In this document: positions 1 through 5,204 of the stretch, piece after piece
How the letters are laid out: every line of letters starts with the position of its first letter
How positions within the stretch are numbered: position 1 is the first letter of the stretch
Source of the DNA: Oscillospiraceae bacterium
GTDB lineage: Bacteria > Bacillota > Clostridia > Oscillospirales > Acutalibacteraceae
NCBI GenBank assembly: GCA_003486665.1
Contig: DNGF01000119.1
Span: forward strand, 5,463-10,666
Direction: 5' to 3'
Length of the DNA stretch: 5,204 nucleotides
Notes under the pieces: generated by a model
The model's database searches: none
Seen by the model: the letters and a program-made list of their open reading frames with translations, nothing else
Told to the model about the DNA's origin: nothing
Program-made: the position numbers and the translations under genes

Positions 1-2
1 AT

Positions 3-323
3 GCAAAGCTCAATGTGAAACCGGGAGCGGGAAAGGTTATCGCGGCGTTTTCGTCCGCGTCCCTCGCGGTCTACCTCATACACACTCACGAGGTCGTTTT
101 TTACAGATGGATAGTCGGCAAATTTCTTTGGGCGGGAAAGTATTCGGCACCCGTATCGGTGCTTGTTGTGATCGGAATATCGCTTGCAATAACGCTCGGC
201 TGTTCCGTAATAGGAATGGTACAGGGAAAGCTTTTTGATCTGATAGGAATCAACCGACTTTGCGAAAAGCTGGGATATAGGCTGGGAAAATTGAGAATAA
301 AAATTGAAAAGCACTTTATTTAA
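3..323 (+). CDS. C-terminal fragment of an acyltransferase-3-like integral membrane protein (5' end outside window)
   Basis: The frame is open from position 3 (AKLNVKPGAGK...) with no stop before it, so the GTG at 15 is probably an internal valine codon and the gene starts upstream of the window. The visible 106 or so residues contain a helix with the stretch SLAVYLIHTHEVVF, which resembles the late 'S-x-x-YLIH-x-H' segment of acyltransferase family 3 (PF01757) membrane proteins. A loop follows, then one last hydrophobic helix (roughly VLVVIGISLAITLGCSVIG) and a basic cytoplasmic tail ending LRIKIEKHFI. Family members transfer acetyl, succinyl or other acyl groups onto exopolysaccharides, peptidoglycan or lipids at the membrane. 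The substrate cannot be told from this piece. The stop codon (TAA, 321-323) lies inside the 3' end of the convergent flippase gene. Family assignment is moderate, because the core catalytic part is outside the window. Confidence 0.72.
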   Translation, partial: AKLNVKPGAGKVIAAFSSASLAVYLIHTHEVVFYRWIVGKFLWAGKYSAPVSVLVVIGISLAITLGCSVIGMVQGKLFDLIGINRLCEKLGYRLGKLRIKIEKHFI

Positions 324-1836
324 CAAGAGATTTCAGCCAGTTAAGCTCCTCTTTGTCAATTGACCTGAATAGCACGATCATGCCGAAATAAATCAACACG
401 GCGGTTATTATTTCCAAAGAGGCGGCAAGCTTTAAATTTGCAATATTGAATGAATAGAAAATCAGGTTTTTTAAAAGATTTGCGCCTACAACGCAAAATA
501 AAGGGATGAAAAAATCCTTAAAAAAAGAAATGCTTACATCACTTACCTTTGTCAGCCGTCTGAAGCTGAGAATAAAATTGATAATTTCGCTGACAAAAAC
601 AACAATAATATAGCCTTTAACAGAAAAAACGGGAACAAGTATGTAAACGAGAGCAACGCAGATCGACGCGTCGATGATGTTGTATCTCATGTAACTGACT
701 TGTTGATCGAGTCCCTTCAGCATTCCGTCAACCGACATATCGCAGTACATCACGGGAATAAGGGGCGAAAGAATTTGAATATAGATGAAAGCGCTGTCAT
801 TGCCGTAAACCGCATATGACAGCCTTTTTGCATTAAAATACATTATTCCTGCCGTGCCGATGGAAAAAATCAGCGTCAGGTGAAGAACTCTTGCTATCAT
901 ATAGTTTATTCTCGGCTTGTTACCGGAGATGTGCAGTGCGGAAATCTCAGGCACGAGCAGTCCCGACAGTGACGAGAGCAGCGCCGAGGGGTAAAGCACG
1001 AGCGGAAGCGACATTCCGTGAATAACGCCGTAGGTCGCGAGAGCCGCCTGGGGATCGCTGCCTGATTTGCGGAAGCCGACCGGAATAAGAAGATGCTCGA
1101 CCGTCATGAGAATAGAGCGCATCTCCGAGCCTATTGTATCGGGAATCGAGATTCTGAAAATTTTTTTCCATATATCAATTCCGTTTTCCGTTTCTTTCGG
1201 CTTGCACACAGAAAAGCGGTAAAGAGTGTATGAACAGCATAAGGAGAAGAATTCGGCAGCCGATATTCCGAAAACTATCGCCGTGCATGAGGCTTCCAGC
1301 CCGTGAGTGATAACGGTTTTGAGCATGAATACGGTTATGATTATTTTGAAGATCTGCTCGGCAAGCTGTACGGCGGTGTAGCGGACGATCTTTTTGACCG
1401 AGGTAAAATAACCGTTAAGCGCTGCCGACATTGCAACGAAGGGCAGGCTCAGTCCGAGAACCTTAAGCGACGGAACGCTTCGCGGATCGCCGATCCATTT
1501 TGAGCCTATGAATCCCGAAAAACCTGCCAGCAGCGCAGCGATTACCGCGCCGCAGACAAAGGAGTAAATCAGACAGCGGCGCATGATCTGGCGGTCGTTA
1601 TATTTGCCAAGTGCAATATTATCGGCAACAAGCCGCATGGCGGCAAGCCGGATCCCCGCAACGGAAAAGGTGATTGCCATACCGTAAACGGCGGCGATAA
1701 GCTGAAAAAGTCCTATTCCGTCCGCACCTATTTTGTTGGAAAGATAAACATTGAAGCTGACGGCTACGGTTTTCATCAAAAATGCCGCCGCTGTCAGCAA
1801 AAGTGTGTTTGTAAGCAGTTTTTTTGCGTTTGTCAT
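316..1836 (-). CDS. SpoVB-like MOP-superfamily flippase (polysaccharide/oligosaccharide flippase family membrane protein)
   Basis: This 506-residue, very hydrophobic protein matches the usual length (about 500-550) and layout of the MVF/SpoVB/Wzx-type flippases, which move lipid-linked sugars or peptidoglycan precursors across the cytoplasmic membrane. The N-terminus has a short basic segment, a first helix (about residues 7-25), then the family-like stretch KIGADGIGLFQLIAAVYG (35-52) and FSVAGIRLAAMRLVAD (57-72). LNGYFTSVKKI (140-150) and GMLKGLDQQVSYMRYNIIDA (371-390) match conserved loops in SpoVB relatives. About a dozen or more membrane helices are visible. I chose the ATG at 1836 because GGAG (1848-1845) lies 8 nt before it. 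An upstream GTG at 1845 overlaps that site and an ATG at 1842 is only 2 nt from it, so the 509-residue version is less likely. The true cargo, and whether this is sporulation SpoVB or a surface polysaccharide exporter, cannot be decided here. No polysaccharide polymerase or glycosyltransferase genes are seen in the window. Confidence 0.9.
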   Translation of the reverse strand: MTNAKKLLTNTLLLTAAAFLMKTVAVSFNVYLSNKIGADGIGLFQLIAAVYGMAITFSVAGIRLAAMRLVADNIALGKYNDRQIMRRCLIYSFVCGAVIAALLAGFSGFIGSKWIGDPRSVPSLKVLGLSLPFVAMSAALNGYFTSVKKIVRYTAVQLAEQIFKIIITVFMLKTVITHGLEASCTAIVFGISAAEFFSLCCSYTLYRFSVCKPKETENGIDIWKKIFRISIPDTIGSEMRSILMTVEHLLIPVGFRKSGSDPQAALATYGVIHGMSLPLVLYPSALLSSLSGLLVPEISALHISGNKPRINYMIARVLHLTLIFSIGTAGIMYFNAKRLSYAVYGNDSAFIYIQILSPLIPVMYCDMSVDGMLKGLDQQVSYMRYNIIDASICVALVYILVPVFSVKGYIIVVFVSEIINFILSFRRLTKVSDVSISFFKDFFIPLFCVVGANLLKNLIFYSFNIANLKLAASLEIITAVLIYFGMIVLFRSIDKEELNWLKSLVK

Positions 1837-1844
1837 CAGCATCA

Positions 1845-1848
1845 CTCC
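1845..1848 (-). promoter_or_regulatory. Shine-Dalgarno site that decides the flippase start
   Basis: On the minus strand the sequence reads ACGGAGTGATGCTGATG. GGAG is 8 nt before the third candidate start codon (ATG at 1836-1834). It is only 2 nt before the ATG at 1842 and overlaps the GTG at 1845, so it supports initiation at 1836. Confidence 0.65.
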
Positions 1849-1884
1849 GTATAAATGATTATGACATTTTCAATAAAATAAGAA

Positions 1885-1913
1885 TTGATATTGATAAAAA
1901 CTTATGATATAAT
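1885..1913 (+). promoter_or_regulatory. SigA-type promoter of the hydrolase-PHP unit
   Basis: A -35 element TTGATA (1885-1890; consensus TTGACA) is followed after exactly 17 nt by a perfect -10 element TATAAT (1908-1913). The region is A/T-rich. A second TTGATA directly follows (1891-1896) but its 11-nt spacing to the -10 is unsuitable. Transcription should begin near 1919-1921, giving a leader of about 70 nt before the ATG at 1991. No other good promoter is seen before the PHP gene, so both rightward genes should depend on this one. Confidence 0.8.
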
Positions 1914-1945
1914 ACAAAAGAAATCACTGCTTTTAATTATAAAAT

Positions 1946-1971
1946 GATTATCGGCAGCTGCCGAAGCAATC
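1946..1971 (+). promoter_or_regulatory. Dyad in the leader of the hydrolase gene (operator or RNA hairpin)
   Basis: Positions 1951-1964 are a perfect 14-nt palindrome, TCGGCAGCTGCCGA. It is flanked by a second set of pairing bases, GATT (1946-1949) with AATC (1968-1971), separated by an A / AGC internal loop. In RNA this gives a 5-bp GC-rich stem with an AGCT loop on a short lower stem. It ends 6 nt before the Shine-Dalgarno sequence. It lies downstream of the predicted start of transcription, where a repressor could block transcription or a hairpin could affect mRNA stability or ribosome access. There is no T-run after it, so it is not a terminator. The function is unknown. Confidence 0.45.
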
Positions 1972-1977
1972 GAAAAC

Positions 1978-1985
1978 AGGGGAGG
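1978..1985 (+). promoter_or_regulatory. Strong ribosome binding site of the hydrolase gene
   Basis: AGGGGAGG ends 5 nt before the ATG at 1991. The strong match to the 16S rRNA 3' end fixes the start, and the signal peptide begins directly at this codon. Confidence 0.85.
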
Positions 1986-1990
1986 CTTAT

Positions 1991-3484
1991 ATGAAAAAGG
2001 TTATTTCCGTTATTCTTGCGGTCTTGCTGACATTTTCGGTCAGCGCCGCCTCCTTTTCTTCATATGCAACCGACAAATGCGGCTGTGCATATACGCCGAT
2101 CGTCTATGTTACCGGCTTTGCAATGACCGATTTGGTTGCAAATCCCGGAACAGATGAGGAATACAACGTCTTTATGCCCGAAACCTCGTCGATAGTTTCC
2201 GCCGTTGCAAGGCTCATCGCTCCGACGGTTATGCTCAGAATCACAGGTGATTACGAGAGCTTTGCAGGCTCTTTGAGCAGGATACTCAACGATACGATGA
2301 AGGACGTTGCCTGCGATGACAGCGGCAATCCGCTCAACAAAACGGTGGATGTGAAGTTCAGAGTTGATCCGACCGCAGAACACGGCTATCGCTGTGATAA
2401 CCGATTCAATTACGATTGGCGCGAGGATGTTTTCGATATTGCGGCAGAGCTGAACGATTATATCGAAACAACAAAAAAGCTCACCCACCACGATAAGGTC
2501 GTTCTCAAAGGAGAGAGCATGGGCGGCGCAGTCGTTATGACATATTTGAAGCAGTACGGCAGCGACAGTGTTGATACCGTAATAATGCAGTCCTCGGCGT
2601 TTAACGGAATAAATCTTGTCGGTGGACTTTTCACGGGCGATCTCAATATTAAAGCAAGGTCCGTCATGAACTATATCGGCAATTTTATTGAGGGCAGCGA
2701 CCCCTTGACCGTTTTTTACCGCTGTATTTTCAATGCGCTTTCGGGATTTGTACTTTCTCCCGTATGCGGCGAGCTTGACACGGTGTTTACAAAAGGCAAG
2801 GATGTTCTTTACGAGGAATGTCTGCGCGATCTTTTCGGTAATCTGACGGGAATCTGGACTTTCGTTCCAAATGAATACTACGAGCAGGCAAAGGAATATA
2901 TGCTCGATAAAGACGAGAATGCACAGCTTATCAAAAAGATTGACGCATATCACTACGGCGTAATGGACAGCACAAAGAAAATCCTTGATAAAGCGATGTC
3001 AAACGGAATGAAGCTTGCGATCATTTCAAATTACGGCAAGGCGGCAGTCCCTGTTCTGACCGAGGACGGCTATCAGAGCGATTTCCTGATCGACACGTCA
3101 AGAACCTCTCTCGGCGCTACCTGTGCCGAGTTCGGCAAAACGCTCGGAAACGGATATACGCAGAGCTTTGCGGACGGACACAGCCATATTTCCTGCGACA
3201 ATGCCGTTGACGCATCAACCTGTATGTATCCCGAATACACTTGGTTCATCAAGGACATGATGCACACATGGTACACGTCGGGTTACTATGATTTCACATG
3301 GTGGCTTGCTCAGCATAATGCTCAGCCGACGGTGAACGAAAGCGGCGCATTTCCGCAGTTTCTTTACAATGATCAGGTCAGCAAGACGATCGTTCCCCTA
3401 ACCGAGGAAAACTGCGATACACAGAACACGGATGTTGATATTAAAGCTGTAATAAATGAAATAATCCAAGGAGGAAAATTATGA
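1991..3484 (+). CDS. Secreted LCAT/lipase-like alpha/beta hydrolase
   Basis: The 497-residue protein starts with a classical signal peptide: MKK, a hydrophobic core, and a likely cut after Ala26 (SSYA). The mature part shows an alpha/beta-hydrolase fold: a first strand and oxyanion loop PIVYVTGF (36-43), a segment FNYDWREDVFD (139-149) as in lecithin:cholesterol acyltransferase-type lipases ('DWR' before the nucleophile helix), and the nucleophile elbow GESMGG with Ser176. A long helical insertion (about 205-335), probably the lid, follows. Strand KLAIISNYG (341-349) leads to SDFLIDTS (363-370), where Asp364 or Asp368 may be the acid. The stretch DASTCMYPEYTWFIKDMMH (407-425) ends in the likely catalytic His425. 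The family hydrolyses or transfers acyl esters, usually of lipids, and the substrate here is unknown. Eleven cysteines (two of them C30 and C32 just after the signal peptide) are many for an exported Gram-positive protein. The stop codon overlaps the next start (ATGA), so translation of the two genes is probably coupled. Fold and Ser are secure; the exact family and acid residue are less so. Confidence 0.87.
   Translation: MKKVISVILAVLLTFSVSAASFSSYATDKCGCAYTPIVYVTGFAMTDLVANPGTDEEYNVFMPETSSIVSAVARLIAPTVMLRITGDYESFAGSLSRILNDTMKDVACDDSGNPLNKTVDVKFRVDPTAEHGYRCDNRFNYDWREDVFDIAAELNDYIETTKKLTHHDKVVLKGESMGGAVVMTYLKQYGSDSVDTVIMQSSAFNGINLVGGLFTGDLNIKARSVMNYIGNFIEGSDPLTVFYRCIFNALSGFVLSPVCGELDTVFTKGKDVLYEECLRDLFGNLTGIWTFVPNEYYEQAKEYMLDKDENAQLIKKIDAYHYGVMDSTKKILDKAMSNGMKLAIISNYGKAAVPVLTEDGYQSDFLIDTSRTSLGATCAEFGKTLGNGYTQSFADGHSHISCDNAVDASTCMYPEYTWFIKDMMHTWYTSGYYDFTWWLAQHNAQPTVNESGAFPQFLYNDQVSKTIVPLTEENCDTQNTDVDIKAVINEIIQGGKL
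3469..3474 (+). promoter_or_regulatory. Ribosome binding site of the PHP gene, inside the hydrolase gene
   Basis: AGGAGG lies 6 nt before the ATG at 3481 and is embedded in the last codons of the hydrolase gene, encoding part of its GGKL C-terminus. Together with the ATGA overlap it allows both re-initiation by ribosomes finishing the first gene and independent loading. Confidence 0.85.
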
Positions 3485-4998
3485 ACAGAAATCTCAAAAA
3501 AGCTATTTCAATTTTTATGTCGGCGGCAATCGTAACCTCGTGTACGGCTCTTTGCTCGTTTGCCGTTGATAAGGATGTTGATTATAAGATCAACAGTACA
3601 TATTCCAACGTTGACTGGAATACATACAAGCAGTACAAGACGGATCTTCACAGCCACTCGACCGCAACGGACGGCGCATCGACCAAGAAAGAAACGATCG
3701 AGGAGCATTACGATCATAAGTTTGATATTCTTGCCGTTACCGATCACGGCACAACGGACTACGGCTGGGATGATATCTCGACCAACAAGGCGGTAAAAAT
3801 CGCAATGACTGTCAGAAAGGGTAATCTTCCGATGGAGGTTCTTTCGTCAAAGGGCAAAACCTCCGACGGCAAGAACTACACATATGACGGAAACTATTAT
3901 ACCGAGTATGACGAGAACGGAAATGCGGGAAATTCGATGCTTCGCGTTCCTTTCGGCAACGAGCAGAACCCGACCTCGTTCAACAACGCTCATGTATGCT
4001 CATGGTTTGTAAATTACGGCAATGACACTATCGGCGGCACAAGCGACTATGAAACCCCGATTAAAAATGTTGATAAGCTCGGCGGACTTTGCGTTATCAA
4101 TCATCCGGGCGAGTACAGCGGCGCGAGAAACGTTGCAAACTATGACGAAGCCTACAATACGGATAACGTTAAGTTTAATTACGTTGTGAATAAGTTTGCG
4201 AATATCCTTGAAAAATATCCGGCTTGCCTTGGTATTGATGTCAACAGCAAGGGTGATTACAGAACCCGTTACGACAGAAAGCTTTGGGATCTCCTGCTTC
4301 AAAAGGTTGTTCCGACAGGCAGAAATGTTTTCGGTCTTGCAACATCGGATTCGCACAATGTCGGCATAATCAACTCAGGTTATACCCTTATGTGTATGCC
4401 CGAAAAGACGGTTCCGGAGCTTAAAACGGCTATGAAGGACGGCGCATTTTTTGCCGCAAGCTATTATATGGGCAGCAAGGTTGAGCTTCAGGCATGGTCG
4501 CAGGAACTCAAGGCGGCAGGTGTGGGCCTTGAGCTTGCAAACAGCTTTGAGGAAACCTACAGCAAGATCGTTGAGGAAGAGAACGCAGGAAAACAGCGTA
4601 CGGTTTTTGCATTTGATCAGGATGCCGTCACTCCGAAAGTAAAAGCTGTTTCGGTGGACGATGTTGAGGATACAATTACGATAAGCACCAAGGACGCCTA
4701 TATGGTTCACTGGATCGCGGGCGGAAAGGTTATTGCAACGGGCAATACCATTGATCTTGACGATTATTCGGACGAGATAGGCTCTTATGTCAGAGCTGAA
4801 ATTGTCGGCGAGGGCGGAGTGATTTATACTCAGCCGTTCACACTTGAGTATGACGGCGCACCGGAAGCCGAAACGAGCCGCTTCGTTGATCTCGGCGGCG
4901 TAACAACGGTTCTTGCCGATACAATCGTTAAGTTCCTTGTTAAGGTTCTTAAAGATTTCAGAGTTATAGATATCGTTTGGTATTTCCTTACAAAATAA
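3481..4998 (+). CDS. Exported PHP-domain metallohydrolase, CehA/McbA-like, with C-terminal beta domain
   Basis: The 505-residue protein has an export signal: basic MNRNLKK, a hydrophobic core, then either a lipobox-like VTSC (residues 18-21) or a type I cut after Ala28. The PHP (polymerase and histidinol phosphatase) metal-binding motifs are present in order: DLHSHS (His57, His59), ATDG (Asp64), TDHG (His89), PMEV (Glu119), NAHV (His171), INHPG (His208) and SDSH (Asp290, His292). The stretch GIDVNSKG...RKLWDLLL (251-273) before the last motif recalls CehA/McbA-type secreted PHP proteins, although those typically have Glu where this has Asp253. PHP enzymes use two or three metal ions to cleave phosphate esters, or other esters in CehA. 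Residues 385-457 look like an all-beta, Ig-like domain, and 474-505 form a hydrophobic/basic amphipathic tail. The start is supported by AGGAGG and by the 4-bp overlap with the hydrolase gene. Family is secure; substrate is unknown. Confidence 0.9.
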   Translation: MNRNLKKAISIFMSAAIVTSCTALCSFAVDKDVDYKINSTYSNVDWNTYKQYKTDLHSHSTATDGASTKKETIEEHYDHKFDILAVTDHGTTDYGWDDISTNKAVKIAMTVRKGNLPMEVLSSKGKTSDGKNYTYDGNYYTEYDENGNAGNSMLRVPFGNEQNPTSFNNAHVCSWFVNYGNDTIGGTSDYETPIKNVDKLGGLCVINHPGEYSGARNVANYDEAYNTDNVKFNYVVNKFANILEKYPACLGIDVNSKGDYRTRYDRKLWDLLLQKVVPTGRNVFGLATSDSHNVGIINSGYTLMCMPEKTVPELKTAMKDGAFFAASYYMGSKVELQAWSQELKAAGVGLELANSFEETYSKIVEEENAGKQRTVFAFDQDAVTPKVKAVSVDDVEDTITISTKDAYMVHWIAGGKVIATGNTIDLDDYSDEIGSYVRAEIVGEGGVIYTQPFTLEYDGAPEAETSRFVDLGGVTTVLADTIVKFLVKVLKDFRVIDIVWYFLTK

Positions 4999-5010
4999 AT
5001 AAAAGTATTT

Positions 5011-5059
5011 AAGGACAGAAACAAAAGCATAATAATCGGCTTTCGTTTCTGTTCTTTTT
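5011..5059 (+). terminator. Intrinsic terminator of the hydrolase-PHP unit
   Basis: The left arm AAGGACAGAAACAAAAGC (5011-5028) pairs with GCTTTCGTTTCTGTTCTT (5039-5056). This gives 18 positions with 16 Watson-Crick pairs, one G-T and one A-C mismatch around a 10-nt loop, and the run of five T ends at 5059. It begins 12 nt after the PHP stop codon. It should end the bicistronic transcript. Confidence 0.9.
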
Positions 5060-5103
5060 GTAACAGCATCGCACCCTGCTCTTAAATAAAGGCATATTTC
5101 GTA

Positions 5104-5127
5104 GGGGTCGATGTCCACATCGGCCCC
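5104..5127. repeat. Inverted repeat (10-bp hairpin) within the intergenic element
   Basis: GGGGTCGATG (5104-5113) pairs with CATCGGCCCC (5118-5127) with one G-T pair and a 4-nt loop, TCCA. There is no T-run after it, so it does not look like a terminator. It is more likely the core of a REP-like element. Confidence 0.75.
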
Positions 5128-5193
5128 AAATTTGAAGAAAATTCGTGGGCGCCCCTGTAGGGTAGCGCAGTGTCGGCGCGGTAGTGAATGACA

Positions 5194-5204
5194 GTCCGGT
5201 GGAC
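5194..5204. repeat. Inverted repeat cut by the window end
   Basis: GTCC (5194-5197) and GGAC (5201-5204) flank GGT. The left arm extends upstream as GACAGTCC, so the right arm probably continues past the window as GGACTGTC. It looks like a second hairpin module of the same intergenic element, but only half is visible. Confidence 0.4.

Larger units (their letters stand above)
5100..5204. repeat. GTAGGGG-type intergenic repeat, probably mosaic, running off the window
   Basis: After the terminator the base composition turns sharply GC-rich and no gene is seen. GTAGGGG (5101-5107) opens a hairpin. The segment GGGCGCCCCTGTAG (5147-5160) carries an imperfect reverse copy of the same border (CCCCTGTAG against CCCCTAC). 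A further GC-rich stretch follows and the window ends inside another dyad. From memory, such GTAGGGG...CCCCTAC elements are dispersed in intergenic regions of Oscillospiraceae-like Clostridia genomes. This could not be checked here and only one copy is in the window. Confidence 0.55.

Noticed and set aside
323..356. Weak hairpin after the acyltransferase-like gene (ACAAGAG / CTCTTTGT)
   Set aside because: It needs a bulge, has a long loop and no T-run, and sits inside the flippase coding sequence.
355..364. 10-nt palindrome GTCAATTGAC
   Set aside because: It lies in the flippase coding sequence and short palindromes of this size are expected by chance. Nothing links it to regulation.
1303..1503. 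Plus-strand open frame of 66 codons inside the flippase gene
   Set aside because: It is opposite conserved membrane helices of the flippase. The CRHCN stretch looks zinc-like but is a single short motif with no ribosome binding site.
1837..1900. Possible minus-strand promoter for the flippase (CATAAT near 1860-1865)
   Set aside because: No acceptable -35 hexamer is found at 16-18 nt from it, and other A/T-rich hexamers fit no better. The flippase must have a promoter in this region, but I cannot place it.
2060..2953. Long open frame of 297 codons on the minus strand inside the hydrolase gene
   Set aside because: The plus strand encodes a protein with a signal peptide, GESMG motif, strong ribosome binding site and promoter. 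The antisense translation shows no domain or usable start context, and a long antisense frame is common opposite codon-biased genes.
4000..4356. Minus-strand open frame of 118 codons within the PHP gene
   Set aside because: It lies wholly opposite conserved PHP motifs (INHPG, SDSH) and its translation has no recognisable features.
4375..5118. Minus-strand open frame of 247 codons across the PHP gene end and the terminator
   Set aside because: It starts in the intergenic repeat, reads through a clear terminator hairpin and then opposes the beta domain of the PHP gene. No recognisable motif or ribosome binding site supports it.
1..5204. CRISPR array, tRNA, rRNA or insertion sequence
   Set aside because: No regularly spaced direct repeats, no tRNA-like cloverleaf that I could spot, no rRNA sequence and no transposase frame were seen.

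Overview
The window reads as a low-to-mid GC Gram-positive chromosome. Shine-Dalgarno sequences are strong (AGGGGAGG, AGGAGG), the promoter is SigA-like, the flippase is of the SpoVB type, and the 3' end carries a GTAGGGG-type intergenic hairpin repeat that I associate with gut Clostridia (Ruminococcus/Oscillospiraceae relatives). The taxonomic placement is inference from style, not a search result.

Layout. Positions 3-323 (+) are the C-terminal end of a gene that begins outside the window, probably an acyltransferase-3-family membrane protein. It converges with and overlaps by 8 bp a full-length MOP/SpoVB-like polysaccharide or lipid-linked-sugar flippase on the minus strand (316-1836). A 154-bp divergent intergenic region (1837-1990) follows, with a near-consensus SigA promoter pointing right and a leader dyad just before the ribosome binding site. 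Next come two plus-strand genes joined by an ATGA stop/start overlap. The first (1991-3484) is a secreted LCAT/lipase-like alpha/beta hydrolase with a GESMG nucleophile elbow. The second (3481-4998) is an exported PHP-domain (CehA/McbA-like) metallohydrolase with a C-terminal beta-rich domain and an amphipathic tail. A strong intrinsic terminator (5011-5059) ends the unit, and 5100-5204 holds an intergenic repeat that runs off the window.

How the genes fit together. The two rightward genes form a compact transcription unit with one promoter, coupled translation and one terminator. Both products carry export signals, so a serine acyl-hydrolase and a metal-dependent phosphoesterase-like enzyme would be made together for the cell surface or outside. 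The most interesting idea here is that they act on one extracellular substrate, for example sequential removal of acyl chains and a phosphate or phosphodiester group from a lipid. That is inference. The acyltransferase and flippase on the left suggest envelope or polysaccharide work, but they are not transcribed with the right-hand pair.
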